Shown here: piece after piece, positions 19,889 through 29,787 of the stretch | Layout of the letters: every line of letters starts with the position of its first letter | Numbering within the stretch: the stretch's first letter is position 1 | Notes under the pieces: model-generated | Database searches by the model: none | Told to the model about the DNA's origin: nothing | The model's input: the letters and a program-made list of their open reading frames with translations, nothing else | Position numbers and translations under genes: made by a program | From: Daejeonella oryzae DSM 19973 | Lineage (GTDB): Bacteria; Bacteroidota; Bacteroidia; Sphingobacteriales; Sphingobacteriaceae | DNA: 64,000 bases | Direction of reading: 5' to 3' | Assembly (NCBI RefSeq): GCF_000422945.1 | Contig: NZ_KE383964.1 | Location: 1-64,000 of the forward strand

Positions 19889-21619
19889 TTATGTAAGTCT
19901 CATTTCTGCTACTCCGGCACCTGTGGGTACCATCGGAAATACATTTTCTTCTTTTTCTACCACAACTTCGAGCAGATACGGGCCTTTGTGATTCATCATA
20001 TCCATAAGGGCCTGATCCAAATAATCCCTTGACTCTACTTTTTGAGATTCAATCCGGTAGGCTTTTGCTATCGCTACAAAATCGGGATTGTCCATCTCTG
20101 TAAAGGAGTAGCGCTTATCGAAAAACAGCTGTTGCCATTGCCTCACCATTCCCAGAAAATTATTATTAAGAATGATGATTTTAACAGGAATCTGGTATTG
20201 CATAATTGTTCCCAATTCCTGGATAGTCATCTGAAATCCTCCGTCACCAATAATGGCAATCACATCTTTTTCGGGAGCGCCGCATTTAGCACCCATTGCA
20301 GCCGGAAGACAGAAACCCATCGTTCCTAATCCACCGGAACTGATGCAACTTCTTAAATCATTAAAGGAATAATATCTCGAAGTTACCATCTGATGCTGAC
20401 CAACATCCGTGCAAACCACCGAATTTCCCTGGGTAATCTGGTTTAATCTTCGAACCACTTCGCCCATTTTTAAACCTTCACACTCAGGATGACAATCCTG
20501 CTGAATAATTGCCTTCTCCAGTTCATCCAGTTTTTTAAATGAGGCAAGCCATTCGGGATGCTCAGTTTTTTTGAGGTGTGGAAGCAACAGCGTTAATGCG
20601 TGCTTAGCATCCGCATGAATTCCTACCTCTGTTTTGATAATCTTCCCGATTTCCGATTCATCAATATCAATATGAATCACCTTCGCATTGGGTGCATATT
20701 TCGCTACATTCCCCGTTACACGATCATCAAAGCGCATTCCTATCGCAATAAGCACGTCGCACTCGTTGGTATTTACATTCGGACTGTAATTTCCGTGCAT
20801 TCCCAGATAGCCCACATATAAAGGATGACTGGCCGGAAATCCGGATAAGCCCAATAGGGTAGAAGCAACCGGGATGCCTGCTTTTTCAGCACAGTCAATT
20901 AATTCGGTTTGTGCACCGGATAAAATAATTCCCTGCCCTGAAAGTATATACGGCCTGCTGGCTTCATTGATTAATTTCGCCGCTTCCGCAATGCTTCGCT
21001 GATCCGGGTTGGGAATGGGTTTATAGGTTTTAAGCTGATGGCAAATTTCGTAATGAAAATCAGCCATTTCAAATTGCGCATCTTTGGTAATATCAATCAG
21101 TACTGGTCCGGGGCGACCGCTTTTAGCTATAAAAAATGCTCTGGCTACTGCCGAAGCTACATCTGCGGCTCTGGTTACCTGGATATTCCATTTTGTAACA
21201 GGCAATGAAATATTGATAATATCAGTTTCCTGGAAAGCATCTGTGCCCAGTAAATGCGAAGCGACTTGTCCGGTAATGCAAACCAGAGGGGTAGAATCGA
21301 TCATCGCGTCAGCTAAACCGGTAATTAAATTAGTGGCACCCGGCCCCGAGGTTGCTAAAACTACTCCGGTTTTTCCGCTTACACGGGCAAAACCCTGAGC
21401 AGCGTGAATGGCTCCCTGTTCATGTCTTACCAGAATGTGTTTAAGCTGATCAGAGAAAGAATAAAGGGAATCATAAACCGGCATTATAGCTCCGCCCGGA
21501 TAGCCAAACAATGTTTGCACTTCTTCTGCGATTAATGAGCGCAGCAGAATTTCTGATCCTGTGATCTGTTGATTTATTCCGGAACTGTCTTTTTGTGTAG
21601 CAATTGCTTCTGTTTTCAT
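19889..21619 (-). CDS. ilvB: Acetolactate synthase large subunit
   Basis: This 576-residue thiamine-diphosphate enzyme joins pyruvate with pyruvate or 2-oxobutanoate at the branch of valine, leucine and isoleucine synthesis. The N-terminal domain has FGYPGGAIMPVYD and RHEQGAIHAAQG, with the catalytic Glu in HEQ. The C-terminal domain has the ThDP/Mg2+ motif starting IGDGGFQMT and ending ILNNN. The HATSGPGATN-like block (LATSGPGATNLITG) is also present. It is catalytic in complex with the short IlvN subunit and lies 16 bp after ilvD. Confidence 0.96.
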   Translation of the reverse strand: MKTEAIATQKDSSGINQQITGSEILLRSLIAEEVQTLFGYPGGAIMPVYDSLYSFSDQLKHILVRHEQGAIHAAQGFARVSGKTGVVLATSGPGATNLITGLADAMIDSTPLVCITGQVASHLLGTDAFQETDIINISLPVTKWNIQVTRAADVASAVARAFFIAKSGRPGPVLIDITKDAQFEMADFHYEICHQLKTYKPIPNPDQRSIAEAAKLINEASRPYILSGQGIILSGAQTELIDCAEKAGIPVASTLLGLSGFPASHPLYVGYLGMHGNYSPNVNTNECDVLIAIGMRFDDRVTGNVAKYAPNAKVIHIDIDESEIGKIIKTEVGIHADAKHALTLLLPHLKKTEHPEWLASFKKLDELEKAIIQQDCHPECEGLKMGEVVRRLNQITQGNSVVCTDVGQHQMVTSRYYSFNDLRSCISSGGLGTMGFCLPAAMGAKCGAPEKDVIAIIGDGGFQMTIQELGTIMQYQIPVKIIILNNNFLGMVRQWQQLFFDKRYSFTEMDNPDFVAIAKAYRIESQKVESRDYLDQALMDMMNHKGPYLLEVVVEKEENVFPMVPTGAGVAEMRLT

Positions 21620-21635
21620 GATCTCATCCCTTTCT

Positions 21636-23309
21636 TTAATCTGTTACACAACCTTCAGTTGCATTTTTAACTTGCCGCATATATTTAAGCAATACGCCCT
21701 TGGTTACTTTAGAAACCGGTTGAACCCAATTGCTTTTCCTTTTATCCCATTCCTGGTCTGTTAAGCGGACGTTTATAGTTTTAGCTTCAGCATTAATTTC
21801 AATAATATCATTATCCTCTACAAGGGCAATTCCTCCGCCCTCGTAAGCTTCAGGAGTAATATGACCGACCACAAATCCATGTGTGCCACCTGAGAAACGA
21901 CCGTCGGTAATTAATGCTACCGAACTTCCTAAACCGGCTCCGATAATAGCTGAAGTGGGTTTTAACATTTCGGGCATTCCCGGAGCGCCTCTGGGCCCAA
22001 CCTGCCGGATAACTACTACATCTCCTGCTTTTACTTTTCCGCTGCTGATACCATGTATCAGTTCAAATTCGCCGTTGAAAACCCGTGCTGGTCCTACAAA
22101 ATGATCACCCTCTTTGCCGGATATTTTGGCCACAGAACCCTGAGAAGCAAGGTTTCCGTAAAGCATTTGCAAATGACCTGTCTTTTTTATAGGATCTGTC
22201 AAGGGCCTGATAATGTCCTGACTAGTAAAATCAAGATCTTTTGCCTCCGCTACATTTTCTGAGAGCGTTTTTCCTGTAACAGTCAGGCAATTTCCATTTA
22301 TAACACCTTCATTGATCAGGTATTTTAGAATAGAAGGCAATCCACCAATTTCATGCACATCTTCCATCAGATATTTTCCGCTGGGTTTCATGTCGGCTAA
22401 AACCGGGGTTTGATCACTGATCTCCTGAAAATCTTGTAAGGTCAGCGTAATATCTACTGATCTTGCCATGGCAATCAAATGCAGAACTGCATTGGTTGAA
22501 CCTCCCAGAACCATTACAATTTTAATAGCATTCAAGAAGGCTTCCTTCGTCATGATATCGGAAGGTTTTATATCTTTTTCAAGCAAAATCCGGATGGCTT
22601 TTCCAGCAGCTTTACACTCTTCTTTTTTTTCCTCACTCAAAGCAGGATATGATGAACTGTATGGAAGACTCATACCCAATGCTTCAATTGCCGAAGCCAT
22701 GGTATTTGCGGTATACATTCCGCCGCAAGCTCCGGCTCCGGGACAGGCATTTTGAATGATGCCTTCAAAATCTTCCTGCTTTAGTTGGCCCGAAAGTTTC
22801 TCTCCAAGAGCTTCAAAGGCAGAAACGATATTTAGTGACCTTCCTTTGTATTTTCCGGAATGAATGCTGCCGCCATATACCATAATCGCCGGACGGTTTA
22901 ATCTGCCCATGGCGATAATGGAGCCGGGCATATTTTTATCACATCCGGGGATTGCGATTAAACCATCATAATATTGGGCACCGCAAACAGTTTCGATTGA
23001 ATCGGCAATAATGTCTCTGGACACCAGCGAATAGCGCATTCCTTCAGTACCATTAGAAATGCCATCACTTACGCCAATTGTATTAAAGATGAGGCCAACC
23101 AAATCATTTTGCCAAACTCCGCTTTTTACATGCGTTGCCAGATCATTCAGGTGCATGTTGCAGGTATTGCCTTCATATCCCATGCTTACAATACCAACCT
23201 GTGCTTTTTTAAGATCGTCTGTAGTCAGTCCGATGCCATAAAGCATAGCCTGGGCAGCCGGCTGTGTTTCGTCCGAAGTAATGGTTTTGCTGTAGCGGTT
23301 TAATTCCAT
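21636..23309 (-). CDS. ilvD: Dihydroxy-acid dehydratase
   Basis: This 557-residue iron-sulfur enzyme dehydrates the dihydroxy acids to the 2-oxo acids of valine and isoleucine. Cluster cysteines are visible in [15 protein letters not shown] and [16 protein letters not shown]. The C-terminal [15 protein letters not shown] block is characteristic. The length fits the family. It starts 5 bp after ilvE and ends 16 bp before ilvB. Confidence 0.96.
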   Translation of the reverse strand: MELNRYSKTITSDETQPAAQAMLYGIGLTTDDLKKAQVGIVSMGYEGNTCNMHLNDLATHVKSGVWQNDLVGLIFNTIGVSDGISNGTEGMRYSLVSRDIIADSIETVCGAQYYDGLIAIPGCDKNMPGSIIAMGRLNRPAIMVYGGSIHSGKYKGRSLNIVSAFEALGEKLSGQLKQEDFEGIIQNACPGAGACGGMYTANTMASAIEALGMSLPYSSSYPALSEEKKEECKAAGKAIRILLEKDIKPSDIMTKEAFLNAIKIVMVLGGSTNAVLHLIAMARSVDITLTLQDFQEISDQTPVLADMKPSGKYLMEDVHEIGGLPSILKYLINEGVINGNCLTVTGKTLSENVAEAKDLDFTSQDIIRPLTDPIKKTGHLQMLYGNLASQGSVAKISGKEGDHFVGPARVFNGEFELIHGISSGKVKAGDVVVIRQVGPRGAPGMPEMLKPTSAIIGAGLGSSVALITDGRFSGGTHGFVVGHITPEAYEGGGIALVEDNDIIEINAEAKTINVRLTDQEWDKRKSNWVQPVSKVTKGVLLKYMRQVKNATEGCVTD

Positions 23310-23314
23310 TTTTT

Positions 23315-24205
23315 TTAGATGATTACTCCGAAATTGTCTTTTTCTATTACCAGATTTTTGTAATGCTGCTGAATTACAGATCCCAATGATTCATGCCAGC
23401 TCAAAGGATAAATTTCATCATCAATTGATGCGATGCCTATTATTTCGGCTGCAGTTCCGCATAAAAAAGCGCTGTCGGCGGATTTCAGATCTTCAGCGGT
23501 AAAATGCTGTTCAGCAACTTCAATTTCAAGCGAACGGCAGATTTCAAAAACAGTTTCTCTGGTAATACCCGGTAAAATATTGCCTTTTGGTGGAGTTAAT
23601 AAGCGACCATCTTTCTCAATAAAAATATTTGCTCCCGGCGCTTCTGCCACAAAGCCTTTCATATCCAACAGGATAGCTTCATCAAATCCTTTGGATTTGG
23701 CTTCGCTTGTAGCCATTATAGAATTTACATAGTGACCTGATACTTTGGCCTCTACCATAATTGATTTTGGGTTTGGCCGCTCAAATGATGAGACGCATGC
23801 CCGGATTTGTTTATCACCTAAATAGGCTCCCCATTCCCATGCACAAATCATAATATTAACCTGCTCTGCCCTGGTTAATGACATATTCGGACCGCAATAC
23901 ACTAAAGGACGTATGTATGCATCTTTTAATTTATTTTTAGAGAGTATGGAGTAGGTAGCATCAATTAGTTCTTCCTTAATGAAAGGATAGGGAATGTGCA
24001 CCAGTTCGCAGGATTTTTTTAATCTTTCATAATGCTCATCAGCTTTAAATATTCGCGGGCCGTTTTGCGTATTGTAGGCCCGGATTCCTTCAAAAACCGC
24101 GTATCCGTAATGCAGGGATTGACCATACAGATCTGTGGTCGCTTTAGCAGCTTTTACGAATTCTCCATTCAGATAAATAAGCGTTTGGTCGTTGTAATAG
24201 TTCAT
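23315..24205 (-). CDS. ilvE: Branched-chain amino acid aminotransferase
   Basis: This 296-residue PLP enzyme does the last (and first catabolic) step for valine, leucine and isoleucine. The PLP lysine is Lys154 in [12 protein letters not shown]. The fold-type IV markers [14 protein letters not shown] and [13 protein letters not shown] are present. It is the first structural gene of the ten-gene operon. Its ATG comes 16 bp after an intrinsic terminator in the leader, so its expression probably depends on read-through. Confidence 0.95.
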   Translation of the reverse strand: MNYYNDQTLIYLNGEFVKAAKATTDLYGQSLHYGYAVFEGIRAYNTQNGPRIFKADEHYERLKKSCELVHIPYPFIKEELIDATYSILSKNKLKDAYIRPLVYCGPNMSLTRAEQVNIMICAWEWGAYLGDKQIRACVSSFERPNPKSIMVEAKVSGHYVNSIMATSEAKSKGFDEAILLDMKGFVAEAPGANIFIEKDGRLLTPPKGNILPGITRETVFEICRSLEIEVAEQHFTAEDLKSADSAFLCGTAAEIIGIASIDDEIYPLSWHESLGSVIQQHYKNLVIEKDNFGVII

Positions 24206-24221
24206 GATTTCTGTGTTCTAT

Positions 24222-24245
24222 AAAAAAAAGCCTCTGCATAGAGGC
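24222..24245 (-). terminator. Leader terminator (candidate attenuator) before ilvE
   Basis: On the minus strand the six-base-pair stem GCCTCT/AGAGGC with a four-base loop is followed by eight U residues. It lies 11 nt after the stop codon of a short leader ORF and 16 nt before the ilvE start. A terminator inside the 5' leader of a biosynthetic operon is the hallmark of attenuation. A competing antiterminator could not be drawn with confidence. Confidence 0.78.
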
Positions 24246-24256
24246 CCCGTATTAAT

Positions 24257-24361
24257 TTATTTCTTTAATTGCTGATTTTTAGACGTAAACCAATCTTCAT
24301 TCATCTGTTTGCAGTTGAAAGTCAATGTGTTGTGATGAGTGAAATGGCTCGTCTGTTTCAT
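24257..24361 (-). CDS. Putative 34-residue leader peptide of the ilv-leu operon
   Basis: A 34-codon reading frame starts at 24361 and stops at 24257, just ahead of the terminator before ilvE. The peptide begins MKQTSHFTHHNT and is rich in Thr (5), His (3), Phe (3), Asn and Gln. It has only two Leu and no Ile or Val, so it lacks the run of control codons expected in a classical branched-chain leader. The position suggests attenuation by translation of the leader; the composition argues for a different signal or a non-translated RNA. No ribosome-binding site is visible. Confidence 0.4.
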   Translation of the reverse strand: MKQTSHFTHHNTLTFNCKQMNEDWFTSKNQQLKK

Positions 24362-24769
24362 TGTTGTTTGTAGGTATTTGCCGTATTCCAATATGACTAT
24401 TTCAAAATACGCTGTCAATACAATTAATATGCTTTGTGAAAAAAAGTGTAAAATTCTATGATACAGGTATTACCAGAGAATTTAATTTGGCGCAAGGAAA
24501 ATAAGCCTTTACATAATTTGTAAAAGACTGTTCTGACAACTTCTAAACAAGTGCTAAAACCGTATACCGAAATGGTAATTGGTCTAAAAAAATCTAATTT
24601 TCTGCTTAAAACAGATTATTTTTTAAAAAAGTTGATTTTTCAATGATCAAATTTTTGGGAAAGTTTTTATAAGAATTTGTTATGATTTTGCGAACAAGAA
24701 TTTATTCTTTTCCCGGAGATGTATTGAGGAGATATTCTCCTGTAAATGTATTTTGAAAAATCACGGGCA
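24362..24769. other. Non-coding region upstream of the ilv-leu leader
   Basis: This roughly 400-bp AT-rich stretch holds no convincing gene. On the minus strand TATTTTG at about 24400 resembles a -7 element and could serve the operon, but no -33 TTTG is at the right distance. A small palindrome, AGGAGA-tat-TCTCCT, lies at 24726-24741 next to the atpDC terminator. Confidence 0.4.
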
Positions 24770-24806
24770 AAAAAAAACCTCCTGAAATCTCAGGAGGTTT
24801 TTTTTA
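24770..24806. terminator. Terminator of the atpD-atpC operon
   Basis: A nine-base-pair stem, ACCTCCTGA with TCAGGAGGT, has a four-base loop and is flanked by eight A residues on one side and a T run on the other. It lies just beyond the atpC stop on the minus strand. The symmetrical tracts would allow termination in both directions. Confidence 0.92.
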
Positions 24807-24817
24807 AAATGTAAATA

Positions 24818-25069
24818 TTATTTCTGAATTACACCTTCGGCCAACACAATAATTTTATTGTTAAGCACCTCTACAGCACCGCCTGTGATAAAAAATATTT
24901 CCTCGGCTTTAGCTCCGGTTCTGATAATTACTTTTCCATCTTCAAGAGTAGAAATAATGGGAGCGTGATCCTTCAAAACTTCGAATGAACCCATTGTTCC
25001 CGGTACAGTAACCGAAACAACTTCGCCCTGGTAAACAGTATTATCTGGAGTTAAAATTTCTAATGTCAT
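24818..25069 (-). CDS. atpC: ATP synthase F1 epsilon subunit, short form
   Basis: This 83-residue subunit is the N-terminal beta-sandwich of epsilon alone (MTLEILTPDNTVYQGEVVSVTVPGTMGSFEVL, with HAPIISTLEDG). It connects the gamma stalk to the c-ring. The C-terminal helical hairpin of the usual 135-residue protein, which inhibits ATP hydrolysis, is absent; short versions are known in Bacteroidota. It follows atpD after 86 bp and is followed by a strong terminator. Confidence 0.93.
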   Translation of the reverse strand: MTLEILTPDNTVYQGEVVSVTVPGTMGSFEVLKDHAPIISTLEDGKVIIRTGAKAEEIFFITGGAVEVLNNKIIVLAEGVIQK

Positions 25070-25091
25070 GTTTGTTTAGATATAAAATTAA

Positions 25092-25152
25092 AGATTTGAG
25101 ATTGCAGACATAATGTCCTTCTCTCAAATCTCAAATCTAATGTCTCAAATCT
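25092..25152. repeat. TCTCAAATCT repeat cluster in the atpD-atpC gap
   Basis: Three perfect direct copies of the ten-mer TCTCAAATCT (25122-25131, 25129-25138, 25143-25152; the first two overlap) and one perfect inverted copy (25092-25101) lie within 61 bp. The inverted copy can pair with any of the others to form a hairpin in the atpD-atpC transcript. Confidence 0.65.
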
Positions 25153-25155
25153 CTC

Positions 25156-26688
<1,533 letters not shown>

Positions 26689-26726
26689 TCAAAATTTAGC
26701 CCAATATGGGCGCTGTTTTTTGGTCT

Positions 26727-26757
26727 GCAAAAATACTCTTTATCCGCGGAAATCAAA
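26727..26757 (-). promoter_or_regulatory. Bacteroidota housekeeping promoter of atpD-atpC
   Basis: On the minus strand TTTG (26757-26754) is followed after 18 bp by TATTTTTGC (26735-26727), an exact match to the TTTG/TAnnTTTG promoter of the Bacteroidota primary sigma factor. Transcription would begin near 26720, giving a leader of about 60 nt. Confidence 0.75.
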
Positions 26758-26910
26758 TACTTATTCAAAAGATTTTTACAGTGATTTTTTACCCTAAAAA
26801 TCAATGCTCCGGTAATTGATGCAGTTATGTTTATTTCGTTTAGAAACTTATCGGCAGATTATTTGTAATGTTTATGTAAATTAAATTAATAACCAATTAA
26901 ACCTAGTATC

Positions 26911-27165
26911 ATGAAGAATTCAACAACTGTTTCAAAAATGAACAAGCCTGAAAAATATTTTATGGCTTTAGCTGTATTATTAACCTCATTATTTGCATCA
27001 ATAACATCTTTCGCTCAGGATGTTCCTGAAAAAGTAGATGTAGATATTAATACAGATGGCGGAAGTGTATGGTATGGCCAGCCTTGGGTTTGGGCAGTAG
27101 GTGTGGCAATATTTATTGTAATTATTGTAGCAATTACAAGAGGCAACAGTAAAAATAATGGCTAA
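26911..27165 (+). CDS. Small membrane protein of unknown function
   Basis: This 84-residue protein was not assigned to a named family. It has an N-terminal hydrophobic segment of signal-peptide type (about 17-36, ending SFAQ), a short acidic stretch (VPEKVDVDINTDGG), the segment WYGQPWVWAVG leading into a second membrane helix (about 57-75), and a short basic tail. The mature form would be a small inner-membrane protein with its acidic part outside. Similar short proteins occur in Bacteroidota. It stands alone and has its own terminator. Confidence 0.72.
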   Translation: MKNSTTVSKMNKPEKYFMALAVLLTSLFASITSFAQDVPEKVDVDINTDGGSVWYGQPWVWAVGVAIFIVIIVAITRGNSKNNG

Positions 27166-27177
27166 TTAAATGGTCAG

Positions 27178-27207
27178 AAAAGGATCGGTTTAAACCGGTC
27201 CTTTTTG
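27178..27207 (+). terminator. Terminator after the small membrane protein gene
   Basis: AGGATCGGTT pairs with AACCGGTCCT (one G-U pair) and is followed by TTTTT. It lies 13 bp after the stop codon. Confidence 0.85.
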
Positions 27208-27415
27208 TTTATCTCAATTTTTTCTATTCCCTGATCTTTTAGCATTAATTCTCGAAAATCTGCCTTGATTTTTTCTTCTTACTCTCCATTCTTGCTGTAG
27301 TTCTATCACCTATATATAGATTGTTCCCCATCGTAATCCACTTTTTTCTTTTTATTAATTGCCAGAAAATTGATTTTTTATTGTTTACTACCTCAGAATA
27401 TAAGTTCTTTGAGAC

Positions 27416-28333
27416 ATGAAAAGAATTTTGGTAACCGGCAGTAATGGTTTGCTTGGACAGAAATTAACTGATGCGATTCTGAAGAATCCAGAAATGGAAT
27501 TAATTGCTACTTCTATAGGTGCCGACCGGTATCCGGGCGAAGGAGATTATACTTATTCAGAGCTCGATGTTTGCAATGCTGAAAATGTAAAACAGGTCTT
27601 GCATCAATTCCGCCCGGATGTAATCATACATACCGCCGCCATGACTAATGTGGATATTTGTGAAATTGAAAAAGAAAAGTGCTGGACCTTAAATGTAGAG
27701 GCCGTTAAAAATCTGATTCATGAATGTGAGCTTCTTGATATTCATTTAATACATATATCTACAGATTTTATTTTCGATGGGGAAAACGGACCGTACACAG
27801 AAGATGCTGAACCGCATCCTTTAAGCTATTACGGACTTACTAAACTGGAAGGTGAAAAAATCCTGCAAACTGCTAAATGTCCCTGGACTATTTTGCGTAC
27901 CATTATAGTCTACGGAATTGTTAATGATATGAGCCGGAGTAATATTGTTTTATGGGCCAAAGGCGCTTTAGAAAAAGGAGATCCTATTAATGTTGTGAAC
28001 GACCAGTGGCGTATGCCTACCCTGGCTGAAGATTTGGCAGACTGTTGCTTATTAGCAGCAAAGAGCGGAGCAACAGGTATTTATAATGCATCAGGAAAGG
28101 ACATGATGAGTATTATTGAATTGGTAGAGCAGGTTGCAGAGTATTGGAATTTAAATAAAAATCTGATTAACGAGATTTCCTCAGATAGTTTAAATCAGGC
28201 GGCTAAAAGACCAGCCAGAACAGGCTTTGTATTAAATAAAACAATAGACGAATTGGGCTACAGGCCACATTCATTTAAGGAAGGTCTTGCAATTGTAGAT
28301 AAACAACTGCAAAGCAGAATAAACAAGAAATAA
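27416..28333 (+). CDS. RmlD-like NAD(P)-dependent sugar-nucleotide reductase
   Basis: This 305-residue short-chain dehydrogenase of the extended type begins with the Rossmann motif VTGSNGLLG at 6-14 and has the catalytic YGLTK tetrad segment near 139. The pattern (HTAAMTNVDICE, STDFIFDG, WTILRTIIVYG) is that of dTDP-4-dehydrorhamnose reductases. No other rhamnose-pathway gene is nearby, so the substrate is uncertain. The next gene, a peroxiredoxin, starts 7 bp downstream and is probably co-transcribed. Confidence 0.85.
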   Translation: MKRILVTGSNGLLGQKLTDAILKNPEMELIATSIGADRYPGEGDYTYSELDVCNAENVKQVLHQFRPDVIIHTAAMTNVDICEIEKEKCWTLNVEAVKNLIHECELLDIHLIHISTDFIFDGENGPYTEDAEPHPLSYYGLTKLEGEKILQTAKCPWTILRTIIVYGIVNDMSRSNIVLWAKGALEKGDPINVVNDQWRMPTLAEDLADCCLLAAKSGATGIYNASGKDMMSIIELVEQVAEYWNLNKNLINEISSDSLNQAAKRPARTGFVLNKTIDELGYRPHSFKEGLAIVDKQLQSRINKK

Positions 28334-28340
28334 TCATACC

Positions 28341-28805
28341 ATGCGATTAGAAATAGGACAGCAAGCTCCGGAATTTAAATTAGTAAGTTCTGAGCTTAAG
28401 GAAGTTTCATTGTCAGATTATACAGGCCGAAATCTGGTGATCCATTTTTTTCCTTTGGCTTTCACCGGAACCTGCACAACACAATTGTGTACCATGAGAG
28501 ATTCATTCGAAGATTATCAAACAATCGATGCGGATATGATTGCTGTATCAATAGATTCACCTTTTGTACTTGCAAAATATAAATCAGAAAACAATTATCA
28601 GTTCAATTTGCTTTCTGATTTTAATAAAGAAGTTTCACCGGCATACGGAGCTTTTTATGAAGATTTTATTTACGGTCTAAAGGGCGTTTCAAAAAGAGCG
28701 GTATTTGTTCTGGATAGTGATCATAAAATTATTTATATTGAAATACTGGAAGATGCAAATGACCTTCCATCATTTACAGCAATAAAAGAATGTTTAATTA
28801 AGTAA
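28341..28805 (+). CDS. Peroxiredoxin (AhpC/TSA family, BCP/AhpE-like)
   Basis: This 154-residue thiol peroxidase has the thioredoxin fold. The active site PLAFTGTC fits PxxxTxxC, with peroxidatic Cys45. Cys50, five residues later, is a candidate resolving cysteine, as in atypical two-Cys BCP-type enzymes. The start MRLEIGQQAPEF is typical. It removes hydrogen peroxide or organic peroxides in the cytoplasm. It lies 7 bp after the reductase gene; the functional link is unclear. Confidence 0.9.
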   Translation: MRLEIGQQAPEFKLVSSELKEVSLSDYTGRNLVIHFFPLAFTGTCTTQLCTMRDSFEDYQTIDADMIAVSIDSPFVLAKYKSENNYQFNLLSDFNKEVSPAYGAFYEDFIYGLKGVSKRAVFVLDSDHKIIYIEILEDANDLPSFTAIKECLIK

Positions 28806-28905
28806 AACAGTTGATTTATTTAATTATAAACACTTAAAAATTAATGAGATGCAGGTTATTTTAAAAATTTCTTGTAAAATATTATTCTAAATGGAATACA
28901 AATCC

Positions 28906-28914
28906 TATTTTTGC
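28906..28914 (+). promoter_or_regulatory. -7 promoter element of the tRNA-Arg gene
   Basis: TATTTTTGC matches the Bacteroidota -7 consensus TAnnTTTG exactly and lies 15 bp before the mature tRNA start. No clear TTTG -33 box is found at the usual spacing. Confidence 0.6.
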
Positions 28915-28928
28915 ACTCCGTTTAAAAG

Positions 28929-29002
28929 GCACCTGTAGCTTAATTGGATAGAGCACCTGACTACGGATCAGGAGGTTAGGGGTTCGACTCCCTTCAGGTG
29001 CA
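28929..29002 (+). tRNA. tRNA-Arg (anticodon ACG)
   Basis: The cloverleaf is complete: acceptor stem GCACCTG with CAGGTGC, D-arm with TAGCTTAATTGGATAGAGC, anticodon stem CCTGA/TCAGG with loop CTACGGA (anticodon ACG), and T-arm AGGGG-TTCGACT-CCCTT. The discriminator base is A. The CCA end is not encoded. ACG would be read as ICG after deamination and decode CGN arginine codons. Confidence 0.96.
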
Positions 29003-29008
29003 CATTGC

Positions 29009-29048
29009 ACAAAAAGCCTTTTCGTCCTTTTCGGAAAGGCTTTTTAAA
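29009..29048 (+). terminator. Terminator of the tRNA-Arg gene
   Basis: AAAAAGCCTTT pairs with AAAGGCTTTTT around a loop containing TCGTCCTTTTCGG, followed by a T run. It ends the tRNA transcript 6 bp after the gene. Because it lies inside the longest adk reading frame, it argues against an adk start at 29005. Confidence 0.85.
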
Positions 29049-29103
29049 GTTTATAGCAGTCCGAGCTGCTCGTTACTACCTAAAACATTTAAGATTAATT
29101 CGA

Positions 29104-29676
29104 ATGCTGAACTTAGTATTGTTTGGCCCTCCGGGTGCCGGTAAAGGAACACAATCCCAAAAACTTATTGAGAAATATAAGCTGGTTCATTTATCTACCG
29201 GCGATATTCTCAGAAACGAAATTGTGCAGGGCACTGAACTGGGACTGGAAGCTAAGAAACTTATGGATGAGGGAATGCTTGTTCCCGATGAAGTGGTTAT
29301 TGGCATGATCAGTAATAAACTTGATTCTAATAAAGACGCTCCAGGATTTATTTTTGATGGTTTTCCGCGTACTGTAGCTCAGGCTAAGGCTTTGGATAGT
29401 TTATTAGAAACTAAAAATTCTGAAATCTCCTGCATGATTGCTTTAGATGTACGGAATACAGAACTTGAAAATCGTCTTTTACTTCGCGGTAAAGATTCCG
29501 GTCGTCCGGATGATGCCAATGTTGAGGTAATCAGAAAACGTATTGAAGAATACAACAGTAAAACCGCCCCGGTAGCCAACTACTACAGAGAGCAGGATAA
29601 ATTTTCAACAATTAACGGTGTAGGAGGAGTTGATCAGATTTTCTCAACCATTTGCCGTGTTATTAATGATCTTTAA
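29104..29676 (+). CDS. adk: Adenylate kinase
   Basis: This 190-residue enzyme interconverts AMP, ADP and ATP. The P-loop GPPGAGKGT is at 8-16, the AMP-binding STGDILR follows at about 32-38, and DGFPRTVAQA and RLLLRGKDSGRPDD (with the short form of the LID) come later. The reading frame is open from 29005, but those 33 codons would encode the tRNA terminator as a basic, non-conserved extension; starting at 29104 gives the usual MLNLVLFGPPGAGKGT N-terminus and length. It precedes obgE by 111 bp. Confidence 0.95.
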   Translation: MLNLVLFGPPGAGKGTQSQKLIEKYKLVHLSTGDILRNEIVQGTELGLEAKKLMDEGMLVPDEVVIGMISNKLDSNKDAPGFIFDGFPRTVAQAKALDSLLETKNSEISCMIALDVRNTELENRLLLRGKDSGRPDDANVEVIRKRIEEYNSKTAPVANYYREQDKFSTINGVGGVDQIFSTICRVINDL

Positions 29677-29787
29677 GACTTGGTTCAAATTCCAGAATTT
29701 TCCGGATCTGATTCATCCTTAATCTTAATCACCTGCCTGATTGAGGATTGATTATACATTCCATTCAAATTTTTTAAATTTACCTAT

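Noticed and set aside
24680-24754. A 24-codon plus-strand frame near the atpDC terminator
   Set aside because: Too short, antisense to the surrounding transcripts and without supporting signals.
29005-29103. Upstream extension of adk starting at 29005
   Set aside because: It would encode the tRNA-Arg terminator as protein, adds a basic non-conserved leader, and the ATG at 29104 gives the standard adenylate kinase N-terminus.
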